6,365 nt of DNA from Thermoleophilaceae bacterium (GTDB lineage Bacteria > Actinomycetota > Thermoleophilia > Solirubrobacterales > Thermoleophilaceae), in NCBI GenBank assembly GCA_013695855.1, contig JACCZR010000130.1:1-6365 (forward strand), in the 5' to 3' direction. The position numbers and the translations under genes were made by a program. Below, in pieces: positions 1 through 5,277 of this stretch. The notes under the pieces are model-generated. The model saw only the letters and a program-made list of their open reading frames with translations, ran no database searches and had not been told where the DNA came from. The number at the start of each line of letters is the position of its first letter. Position 1 is the stretch's first letter.

Positions 1-146
1 GGCTCGGCGGCCAGGGCGCCCGCCAGCCACTCCTGCATGTCTGCCCGGGTGATGGCGTCCAGCGCCGCGAAGGGCTCGTCGAGCAACAGCACGGGGCGTC
101 CTGGCAGCAGCGTCCGAAGGAAGGCCACCCGCTGGCGCATGCCGCC
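1..146 (-). pseudogene. ABC transporter ATP-binding protein, internal fragment (second copy, inverted)
   Basis: Read on the minus strand, this stretch starts in the ABC signature (GGMRQRVAF) and continues through Walker B (VLLLDEPFAALD) to LAGALAAEP, where the window ends. It is therefore an internal piece of an NitT/TauT-type ABC ATPase. Walker A and the Q-loop are missing because the coding match stops at about base 146, and the H-loop would lie off the left edge. Over 46 codons it matches the plus-strand ATPase at 213-350 in 43 residues. The 20 base differences in 140 are 14 at third and 6 at first codon positions. It is thus a homologue evolved under protein-level selection, not an identical copy. 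In this arrangement it cannot encode a working ATPase. It may come from a related strain joined by assembly, or from a real rearrangement. Confidence 0.75.
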
Positions 147-352
147 CCCCTGTTCGAGCGCTTCGGCCTCGCCGACTTCGAGCGCGCGCGGCCGGCCGCC
201 CTGTCAGGAGGGATGCGCCAGCGCGTCGCGTTCCTGCGCACGTTGCTGGCGGGAAGAGCGGTGCTCCTGCTCGACGAGCCCTTCGCGTCACTGGACGCCA
301 TCACCCGCGCGGACATGCAGGAGTGGCTGGCCGGCGCGCTGGCCGCCGAGCC
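1..352. repeat. Imperfect inverted repeat of ABC ATPase 3' halves, head to head
   Basis: Bases 1-140 (minus) and 213-352 (plus) align without gaps at 120 of 140 positions. The single-copy spacer between the arms (about 147-206) holds the plus-copy codons LFERFGLADF...LSGG. The junction lies in the C-run of GCCGCCCCCC at 141-150: to its left the minus frame is ABC-like, to its right the plus frame is ABC-like. The plus frame stays open leftward through the junction, but its translation there is not ABC-like. Confidence 0.85.
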
Positions 353-551
353 GAGGACGGTGGTGCTCGTGACCCACGACGTCGAGGAGGCCCTGTTCCT
401 GGCCGACCGCGTGGTGATCCTCGGCGCTCGGCCCGGCCACGTGGTGGCCGAGCTGGAGGTCTGCGCCCCGCGCCCGCGCCCACGTTCGGACTTCCTCGGG
501 GGTTCCGAGGCTGGCGGCCTGAGGGCCCGGGCGCTGGAGGCGTTGCGGTGA
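150..551 (+). CDS. ABC transporter ATP-binding protein, 5'-truncated (NitT/TauT/ThiZ type)
   Basis: This is the 3' part (about 133 residues) of the ATPase subunit of an ABC importer, which hydrolyses ATP on the cytoplasmic face to drive uptake. The frame gives LFERFGLADF, then the signature LSGGMRQR (201-224), Walker B VLLLDEP (261-281) with the D-loop SLD, and the H-loop His at 375-377 in LVTHDVEEALFLADRVVIL. The VEEALFLADRVVIL form is typical of the SsuB/TauB/ThiZ group. Walker A and the Q-loop are absent because sequence left of about 150 belongs to the inverted copy, so there is no true start in the window. The stop TGA (549-551) overlaps the permease start as GTGA, which indicates translational coupling. 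Family assignment is firm; substrate is not determinable from this subunit. Confidence 0.85.
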   Translation: MFERFGLADFERARPAALSGGMRQRVAFLRTLLAGRAVLLLDEPFASLDAITRADMQEWLAGALAAEPRTVVLVTHDVEEALFLADRVVILGARPGHVVAELEVCAPRPRPRSDFLGGSEAGGLRARALEALR

Positions 552-1300
552 GGCGCGCGCTGGTCGCCGCCCTCCTGCTCGCGGCCTTTGTGGCCGCGTG
601 GCAGCTGGTGGCGTCGTTGGGCGCCGTGGACGACCTGACCCTGGCCTCGCCTCTCGAGACCCTACGTGCGCTGCGAAGCAACGCCTCGCTGCTCTTGGGC
701 GACGCGGCCGTGACCGCACTCGAGGTGGTCCTGGGCCTCGCTCTCGCGGTAGTGCTGGGCGTGGTCTTCGCACTCGGGATGCACTTCAGCGGCGCGCTGC
801 GCGAGGCGGCGTACCCCCTGCTGGTGGCCTCCCAGGCCGTGCCGATCGTGGTGCTCGCGCCGGTATTCGTGCTGGCCTTCGACTTCGGGCTGGCGCCCAA
901 GCTCGCCATCGTGGCGCTCGTGTGCTTCTTCCCGGTCACGGTGAACATGCTCGACGGCCTGCGCTCAGGCGACCCCGAGCGGCTCAAGCTCATGCGCAGC
1001 CTGGGCTTCTCGCGCCTGGGGACCCTGCGCCGCGTGGAGCTGCCCGCCGCCCTTCCGTCCTTTTTCAGCGGGCTGAAGGTGGCCGCCACCGTGTCTGTGA
1101 TCGGGGCGGTGTTCGGCGAGTGGGCCGAGGCGCAGGAGGGCCTCGGCCGCCGCGTCCTGCTCGACAACAACAACCTGCAGACCCCGCGGGTGTACGCGGG
1201 GATCGTGCTCCTGACCCTTATGGCCGTGGGGCTCTTCGCCCTCGCGGCGCTCGCCGAGCGCCTGGCCTGTCCCTGGAACCGCGAGGAGGCTCGCCCTTGA
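548..1300 (+). CDS. ABC transporter permease (BPD_transp_1; ThiX/SsuC/TauC-like)
   Basis: This is an inner-membrane channel subunit of about 250 aa, the normal length for the SsuC/TauC/ThiX group. I chose the GTG at 548 because it overlaps the ATPase stop (GTGA) and has GGAGG at 536-540 seven bases upstream. Hydrophobic segments lie near residues 4-24, 53-78, 90-111, 117-135, 175-192 and 217-240. The cytoplasmic EAA coupling loop is at about 149-178 (LMRSLGFSRLGTLRRVELP, then ALPSFFSGLK), where it would contact the ATPase. The family-typical stretch QAVPIVVLAPVFVLAF is at 96-111. It is cotranscribed with the ATPase upstream and the lipoprotein downstream. By analogy the partner binding protein points to an NMT1/THI5-class substrate, but the permease itself does not reveal it. 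Confidence 0.9.
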   Translation: MRRALVAALLLAAFVAAWQLVASLGAVDDLTLASPLETLRALRSNASLLLGDAAVTALEVVLGLALAVVLGVVFALGMHFSGALREAAYPLLVASQAVPIVVLAPVFVLAFDFGLAPKLAIVALVCFFPVTVNMLDGLRSGDPERLKLMRSLGFSRLGTLRRVELPAALPSFFSGLKVAATVSVIGAVFGEWAEAQEGLGRRVLLDNNNLQTPRVYAGIVLLTLMAVGLFALAALAERLACPWNREEARP

Positions 1301-2301
1301 CCCGCCGTGCCCTTGTTCTGCTTGTGATGTGGGCTGCCGCCCTGGCCTCGGGTTGCGGCGAAAAGGAGGACCGCCTGACGCCCTCGGGCGAGAAGCGGTT
1401 CGAGGTGCTGCTGGACTTCTTCCCCAACGCCGACCACGCCGGTATCTACGCCGCCCAGGGGCAGGGCCACTTCCGCCAGGCGGGGCTCGACGTGAAGATC
1501 CGCCAGCCGAGCGACCCGGCCGGGGTCCTGAAACAGGTCTCAGCGGGCAAGGTCGACCTGGCGATCTCCTACGAGCCGCAGGTGCTGGCCGCGCGCGACC
1601 AGGGGCAGCGTGTGGTGGCCGTTGGCGCGCTCGTCCAAGAGCCGCTCACCTCGATCATCTCCCTGCCCCGAGCCCGGGTCCGGGGCCCGGCCGACCTCGA
1701 GGACAAGACGGTGGGGACGGCCGGCATCGACTATCAAACAGCCTTCCTGCGCACGATCGCTCTCGAGGCCGAGGTGGACCCCGAGAGCATCCGCCAGCGC
1801 AACGTCGGCTTCGGGCTGCAGCCCGCGCTGGTGTCGCGCAAGGTCGATGCCACCCTGGGCGGCTTTTGGAACTACGAGGGAGTGGACCTGCGGCTGAAGA
1901 AGCGCCGGCCGCAGATCATCCGCGTCGAACGGGCGGGCGTGCCACGCTACGACGAGCTGGTGCTGGTGGCCAACGAGGACGCGCTGGAGCGCGACGGCGG
2001 TCGCATCCGGGCCTTCCTCGGCGCGCTCGCGCGGGGCACCCGCGACCTGCGGCGCGACCCCGAGACCGGCATCAAGCCACTGCTCCGGGCCGACGAGGGC
2101 CTCGACGCGCGGCTGCAGCGCGCCTCGGTGAAGGTGACCCTGCCGCTCTTCTCACCGCCCAAGGGCAAGCCCTACGGCTACCAGGACCCCGGCCAGTGGA
2201 ACAGGTTCGTGGCCTGGATGCGCGAGAACAAGCTGGTCCGCAACCTCCAGGACGCCCGCGGCGCCTACACGAACGAGCTGTTGCCCGGCGGCGGGCTCTA
2301 G
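1297..2301 (+). CDS. NMT1/THI5-like ABC substrate-binding lipoprotein (ThiY-like)
   Basis: This is an extracytoplasmic solute receptor of 334 aa that delivers its ligand to the adjacent permease. I chose TTG at 1297 because it overlaps the permease stop (TTGA), has GAGGAGG at 1283-1289 seven bases upstream, and gives a full lipoprotein signal: MTRRALVLLVMWAAALASGC, lipidated Cys at residue 20. The lipobox is slightly unusual (ASGC rather than LxGC). The mature part opens with VLLDFFPNADHAGIYAAQ and GHFRQAGLDVKI, the NMT1/THI5 fold signature seen in ThiY-type pyrimidine receptors. It then gives VDLAISYEPQVLAARDQG and VGALVQEPLTSI, and ends in QDPGQWNRFVAWM and TNELLPGGGL. Thiamin-precursor pyrimidine is the best guess; riboflavin-type (RibY) or other ligands are possible. 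No riboswitch can be checked because the operon's 5' end is missing. Confidence 0.85.
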   Translation: MTRRALVLLVMWAAALASGCGEKEDRLTPSGEKRFEVLLDFFPNADHAGIYAAQGQGHFRQAGLDVKIRQPSDPAGVLKQVSAGKVDLAISYEPQVLAARDQGQRVVAVGALVQEPLTSIISLPRARVRGPADLEDKTVGTAGIDYQTAFLRTIALEAEVDPESIRQRNVGFGLQPALVSRKVDATLGGFWNYEGVDLRLKKRRPQIIRVERAGVPRYDELVLVANEDALERDGGRIRAFLGALARGTRDLRRDPETGIKPLLRADEGLDARLQRASVKVTLPLFSPPKGKPYGYQDPGQWNRFVAWMRENKLVRNLQDARGAYTNELLPGGGL

Positions 2302-2702
2302 CGCTCGCTCTTCTCCAGGTCCAGCGAGAGCGAGTTGATGCAGTAGCGCTGGCCGTCGGGGCCCGGCCCGTCGTCGAAGACGTGGCCCAAGTGAGAGCCG
2401 CAGTTAGCGCACAGGACCTCGGTGCGCACCATGAGCAAGCTGCGGTCCTTTCGCAGCTCGACCGCGTCAGCGACCGCGGGCTCGGTGAAGCTCGGCCAGC
2501 CCGTGCCCGACTCGAACTTCGAGTCGCTGGAGAACAGCTCGACCTTGCACGCGCCGCACCGGAACATCCCGTCGTCCTTTGAGTAGGTGTACTCGCCGGA
2601 GAAGGGCGGCTCTGTGCCGGCCTCGCGGAGGACGTTGTAGCGCTCGGGGGTGAGCTCCTCGCGCCACTCCTGATCTGACTTCTTGACCTTGGGCTCGCTC
2701 AT
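2298..2702 (-). CDS. msrB: Peptide-methionine (R)-S-oxide reductase MsrB
   Basis: MsrB is a cytoplasmic repair enzyme that reduces the R-epimer of methionine sulfoxide in proteins. The 134 residues match the usual single-domain length. Visible motifs are EPPFSGEY (31-38), the zinc pairs CGAC (C49, C52) and CANC (C98, C101), SGTGWPSF (65-72), GSHLGHVFDDGP (102-113) and RYCINSLSLDL with catalytic Cys121. I chose ATG at 2702. The frame stays open upstream to 2876, but that extension does not resemble MsrB. No Shine-Dalgarno is present; instead TAACAT sits seven bases before the ATG, suggesting a leaderless transcript. Its TAG stop (2300-2298) interlocks with the stop of the convergent lipoprotein gene. 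No resolving Cys other than the metal ligands is evident, so recycling may use thioredoxin directly. Confidence 0.95.
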   Translation of the reverse strand: MSEPKVKKSDQEWREELTPERYNVLREAGTEPPFSGEYTYSKDDGMFRCGACKVELFSSDSKFESGTGWPSFTEPAVADAVELRKDRSLLMVRTEVLCANCGSHLGHVFDDGPGPDGQRYCINSLSLDLEKSER

Positions 2703-2715
2703 GGAGTTGATGTTA
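2703..2715 (-). promoter_or_regulatory. Candidate leaderless -10 element for msrB
   Basis: On the minus strand, TAACAT (2715-2710) is followed by CAACTCC and then the ATG. This fits the actinobacterial TANNNT -10 consensus with a transcription start at or next to the A of ATG. No convincing -35 is seen, and no ribosome binding site exists, which agrees with leaderless translation. Confidence 0.4.
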
Positions 2716-2765
2716 GGAGCTGCCCCAACGTTTCCGCGACGGCTTTCGGGCTCCGTAAGACTCGC

Positions 2766-2828
2766 GGGTAGCACCCGGAGGAACTGGCCACGCTGGACTC
2801 GCTTGCGGATGCCGTCCTCGCTCAGGCC
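2766..2828 (-). pseudogene. Possible relic of an AbiEi/DUF559-type N-terminal winged helix
   Basis: In the open frame upstream of the msrB start, the minus strand reads GLSEDGIRKRVQRGQFLRVLP. This has the layout of the N-terminal helix-turn-helix shared by AbiEi-type antitoxins and DUF559 proteins (GLSxxxIRxRVRxGxLxRVxPGVY). The match breaks off where GVY would be expected, and no following domain is present. If real, it is a 20-odd-residue remnant of a lost gene. A chance match in GC-rich, Arg-rich translation is a serious alternative. Confidence 0.3.
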
Positions 2829-2832
2829 GGCT

Positions 2833-2867
2833 GTCGACTTTCGGGCCCAGGTGTCGCGAAAGTCGAC
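2833..2867. repeat. 11-bp perfect inverted repeat with 13-nt spacer
   Basis: GTCGACTTTCG (2833-2843) and CGAAAGTCGAC (2857-2867) are exact reverse complements. The repeat starts 22 bases past the glycosylase stop in the direction of minus-strand transcription. The RNA would form an 11-bp stem, but no T-run follows on either strand, so it is not a classical intrinsic terminator. It could be a U-less terminator, an RNA stability element or a protein site. Confidence 0.6.
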
Positions 2868-2889
2868 CCGCAGCACATCTCGCCCCCGG

Positions 2890-3681
2890 TCAGGTCCCCC
2901 GCACCGGCCAGTGGGCGGCGCTCAGAACGTAAGTGCCCGCCAGGCCTTCGTAGGGCGCGTACGGGGCGAAGAAGTCGCGAACCTCGGATTCGGTCGCTCG
3001 ACGGCCCAGGCCTGCCAGGCGGCCCACCACCTTCAGGTAGTCGAGGTCCCCGGCGGGCAGCTTGTCGTCGCGGCCCTGCCCCTCGTAGGCGAGCTTCTCC
3101 AGCGTCCACGAGCCCAGGCCTTTGATCCGGCGCAGCCGCCGCCACGAGGGTTCGTGCTCGCTGAGGTCGGCGCGACCGCTGGCCACCTCGCGGGCCGCCT
3201 TCAGCATCGTGATCGCCCGCTTGGGCGAGAGCCCGCAGCGCTCGAGCTCGGCCGGCGAGCGATCGGCAACCAGCTCGGCCGAGGGCGCGTCCCGCAACCG
3301 CCCGCAGGCACTTCGACGACCGTGGCTGCGCACGAGCGCCCGCTGGATGTCCACGGCGCGCGAGCCCTCGATCAGCTGCTCGCAGATCGCCCATGCCAGC
3401 GCCTCGAAGGGCTCGGGCCGCCGCCGTGGGCGCGTCCACGGACGAACACGGACGACCGGGCCGATGACGGGATCACGGCGAAAGCGGTGGTGGAAGTCGC
3501 TCAGGTCGTGGTCGAGGCAGAGGGCGAAGCGCATGCGCTCGAGCCCGGCCCCGGCGGCCTCGCAAGTGGCCGCCGAAGCCCGCAGCCGCACCGCCCCGCC
3601 GCTCACCCAGGCGCGCACCTCACAAGGCTCGTCGCCGGGGTGAAGCAGCCGCCGCAGGGCGATGCCGTCGCGACGCAGCAC
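2890..3681 (-). CDS. DNA-3-methyladenine glycosylase II family protein (AlkA-like, HhH-GPD)
   Basis: This protein should excise alkylated bases such as 3-methyladenine from DNA as the first step of base excision repair. From GTG at 3681 it has 263 residues. RPEPFEALAWAICEQLIEGS (89-108) opens the HhH-GPD core. The helix-hairpin-helix is LRRIKGLGSWTLEKLAY (183-199), and LPAGDLDYLKVVG places the probable catalytic Asp at 212, five residues before K217 as in the wider superfamily. The end, FFAPYAPYEGLAGTYVLSA, is typical of actinobacterial members. The start is uncertain. Upstream of 3681 the frame stays open and reads EQDCVPRGPYRLPRGGRDGV, which resembles the N-terminus of such homologues as I recall them, yet contains no ATG, GTG or TTG. 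Candidate non-standard starts are CTG at 3705 and ATA at 3756. Confidence 0.88.
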   Translation of the reverse strand: MLRRDGIALRRLLHPGDEPCEVRAWVSGGAVRLRASAATCEAAGAGLERMRFALCLDHDLSDFHHRFRRDPVIGPVVRVRPWTRPRRRPEPFEALAWAICEQLIEGSRAVDIQRALVRSHGRRSACGRLRDAPSAELVADRSPAELERCGLSPKRAITMLKAAREVASGRADLSEHEPSWRRLRRIKGLGSWTLEKLAYEGQGRDDKLPAGDLDYLKVVGRLAGLGRRATESEVRDFFAPYAPYEGLAGTYVLSAAHWPVRGT

Positions 3682-3752
3682 GCCGTCGCGCCCGCCGCGG
3701 GGCAGGCGGTAGGGGCCCCGCGGGACGCAGTCCTGTTCGAGAGCGAAGGCGG

Positions 3753-4058
3753 CTATCGCCGGTCGAGCAGGTGGACGTCGACCAGGAAGGAGCGGCTCGC
3801 CGCGACCTCGATCTTGTCGGCTGCGCCGCGGCGCCCGCGGCGGCGCAGCCGGGAGGGCTTGGGCCTGCGCAGCACCCGTACGAGGATGAAAGTGGCCACT
3901 CCGAGCAGGAAGCCGCCGGTGGCCGCGGCCACAGCAGGCAGCAGCGAGACCTCGGCCGGCCTTTCGAGCTCACCCGACGACGGCTCCACCGGGCGCACCG
4001 GCCCCTGGAGGGGGACCAGATCGGTGCTCGGGGGCTGCTCGGAGGGCGGCTCGGCCAA
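3753..4058 (-). CDS. Small single-pass membrane protein of unknown function
   Basis: I do not recognise this 101-residue protein. It has a Pro/Glu-rich, low-complexity N-terminus (1-37), one clear membrane span at about 39-63 (LLPAVAAATGGFLLGVATFILV), then a strongly basic stretch RVLRRPKPSRLRRRGRRG (61-78), and a hydrophobic tail ending SFLVDVHLLDRR. The positive-inside rule puts the C-terminus in the cytoplasm and the acidic N-terminus outside. The start is TTG, with no Shine-Dalgarno. TACACT (4073-4068) lies nine bases upstream and could be a -10 element. The gene begins 35 bp after the GNAT gene and ends at the N-terminal region of the glycosylase, so the three are probably one transcription unit. 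Whether it serves the lipid or the repair genes is unknown. Confidence 0.6.
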   Translation of the reverse strand: MAEPPSEQPPSTDLVPLQGPVRPVEPSSGELERPAEVSLLPAVAAATGGFLLGVATFILVRVLRRPKPSRLRRRGRRGAADKIEVAASRSFLVDVHLLDRR

Positions 4059-4093
4059 GGTCCAGCGAGTGTACTGAGAGCCCCGGCGCGAGC

Positions 4094-5215
4094 CTAGAGC
4101 TCTCGCTCGAAGATCCGGTATCGCTTCACGACCCGCCCGCCCATCGTCTCCATGCCGCGGTTCATCGCCTCGTTGGTCTCGAGGATCCAGCCCATCTCAC
4201 CCCCGCTCTGCGGAGTCGTCTGGGCCATGTTGAAGTGCTCGACGTACAGCCCAGCGGCCACTCCGGCGTGCTGGTACTCGGGCTTCACGCCGAGGAAGCC
4301 CACCCGCACGCGATCGACCGTCCGGCCCTTGCGCAGGTAATGCCACCAGCCGAGCGGCAGCAACGAGCCGTCCATCTTGCGCAGAACCTGGTTGACGTCG
4401 GGCACGGTGATGGCCATCCCCACCGTCTCCCCGTCCTTTTCGGCGACCATGAACCAGTTGCGATCGAAGACCAACAGCAGCTCTGCCCAGTAGCCGTCCA
4501 GGTCTTTCTTGGAGTAGGGAACGAAGCCCCAGTTGTCGGCCCAGGCGGCGTTGTAGACCTCCGCGAAGGCATCGAGGTCCGAGCGCAGGCGCCTGCGGCT
4601 CATCTTGCGGATCGTGATGCCGTGCTCGGGCTCGAGCTTCTCGGCCATCTCCCAGATGACCGGCAGGGCCTTCGGGAGGTCGTCGACCATCAAGTGCCAC
4701 ATGAGCAGATCGACCGCCTTGCCAAGACCAGCCTCCTCGATCCGCTGGGCGTAGTAGGGCGGCTGCCAGGGCTGGCGCACCATCGGGTCGAGCTCGAAGC
4801 CCTCGATCAGCACCCCCACTTCGTCGTTCATCGTGAAGTCCATCGGGCCCACGATGCGGTCGCGGCCTCGCGCGCGAAGCCAGGCCGCCGCCCCCTCGAA
4901 CAGAGCCGAGCAGACCTCGGGGTCGTCGACCAGCTCGAGGAAGCCGAACAGCCCCCAGCGGTTGTCCTGGTGACGGTTGAGCGCATGGTCGACGTGAGCG
5001 CTGATGCGCCCACAGACCCGCCCGTTGCGGCGCGCCAAGAACAGCTGGGCGTCCCCCCGTTCGAAGAAGACGTTCGCCCGCGGCGAGAGGTGCAGGAAGC
5101 GCTCCAGCTTGAGCGGGGGCACCCAGTGCGGAGCGTTAGAGTGCAGGTGAAACGGCAGCTCGACAAAAGCCCGCAGGTCCCGTCGCCCGCGCACGGGGGT
5201 CACGTCCACCGACAC
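4094..5215 (-). CDS. YghO-family GNAT acyltransferase, probable bacterial ceramide synthase (bCerS-like)
   Basis: This is a 373-residue protein of the YghO family, the group that contains the Caulobacter bacterial ceramide synthase, which N-acylates 3-ketosphinganine using acyl-CoA. The N-terminal half carries the family motifs: NAPHWVPPLKLER (27-39), FFERGDAQLFLARRNGRVCG (50-69), GPMDFTMNDEVGVLIEGFE (123-141) and PWQPPYYAQRIEEAGLGKA (149-167). The C-terminal half is a GNAT domain with the CoA-binding strand and turn VGFLGVKPEYQHAGVAAGLY (305-324) and MGWILETNEAMNRGMETMGG (341-360). The start is GTG at 5215. No Shine-Dalgarno is seen, but TAGGGT (5229-5224) sits eight bases upstream. It is divergent from a serine palmitoyltransferase-like gene, which supports the lipid role. 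Family membership is solid; ceramide synthase activity is inferred, since many YghO relatives are uncharacterised. Confidence 0.75.
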   Translation of the reverse strand: MSVDVTPVRGRRDLRAFVELPFHLHSNAPHWVPPLKLERFLHLSPRANVFFERGDAQLFLARRNGRVCGRISAHVDHALNRHQDNRWGLFGFLELVDDPEVCSALFEGAAAWLRARGRDRIVGPMDFTMNDEVGVLIEGFELDPMVRQPWQPPYYAQRIEEAGLGKAVDLLMWHLMVDDLPKALPVIWEMAEKLEPEHGITIRKMSRRRLRSDLDAFAEVYNAAWADNWGFVPYSKKDLDGYWAELLLVFDRNWFMVAEKDGETVGMAITVPDVNQVLRKMDGSLLPLGWWHYLRKGRTVDRVRVGFLGVKPEYQHAGVAAGLYVEHFNMAQTTPQSGGEMGWILETNEAMNRGMETMGGRVVKRYRIFEREL

Positions 5216-5229
5216 GGCGGCGCACCCTA
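5216..5229 (-). promoter_or_regulatory. Candidate leaderless -10 element for the GNAT/bCerS-like gene
   Basis: The minus strand reads CTAGGGTGCGCCGCC before the GTG start. TAGGGT (5229-5224) fits the TANNNT -10 consensus of actinobacteria, with eight bases to the start codon. No recognisable -35 is seen; that region would overlap the 19-bp palindrome. Confidence 0.4.
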
Positions 5230-5248
5230 GCCAAGCGAGAGGAGCGCA

Positions 5249-5267
5249 GCCCGATCGACGATCGGGC
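5249..5267. promoter_or_regulatory. Perfect 19-bp palindrome, candidate operator in the divergent intergenic region
   Basis: GCCCGATCGACGATCGGGC consists of two 9-bp arms around a single central A. It lies in the 62-bp gap between the two divergent lipid genes. It abuts the GAGGA ribosome binding site of the synthase gene and covers where a -35 for the opposite gene would sit. This is the form of a homodimeric repressor site. Alternatively, in RNA it could form a 7-bp stem with a CGACG loop just ahead of the ribosome binding site. Confidence 0.55.
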
Positions 5268-5277
5268 GAGGACTGAT

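Noticed and set aside
1..150. Reading the plus frame through the left end as the ATPase N-terminus
   Set aside because: The frame is open, but the translation there has no Walker A or Q-loop and is the antisense of the inverted ATPase copy.
1..352. Simple fold-back amplification artefact of a single molecule
   Set aside because: The arms differ at 20 of 140 bases, mainly at synonymous positions, so they derive from two distinct homologous genes.
1..547. TPP riboswitch or promoter for the importer operon
   Set aside because: The operon's 5' end is not in the window and nothing resembling the conserved riboswitch core was seen.
301..1470. Minus-strand open frame of 389 codons opposite the ABC operon
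   Set aside because: Arg/Ser/Thr-rich translation with no domain. It overlaps well-supported ATPase, permease and lipoprotein genes.
2298..2301. CTAG as an insertion-sequence target or restriction-related signal
   Set aside because: It is explained by two interlocking TAG stop codons; there are no flanking repeats.
2703..2876. N-terminal extension of MsrB to an ATG at 2876
   Set aside because: The extra 58 residues do not resemble MsrB, the 134-residue form has the normal family length, and a -10-like element lies just before the inner ATG.
2683..4077. Long plus-strand open frame of 464 codons opposite the glycosylase and membrane protein genes
   Set aside because: Its translation is low-complexity and matches no family, while the minus strand encodes clear HhH-GPD motifs. 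Long antisense frames are expected in GC-rich genes.
4235..5230. Plus-strand open frame of 331 codons opposite the GNAT gene
   Set aside because: It is a mirror of the YghO-family gene. It has no recognisable motif, and the minus-strand reading is conserved end to end.
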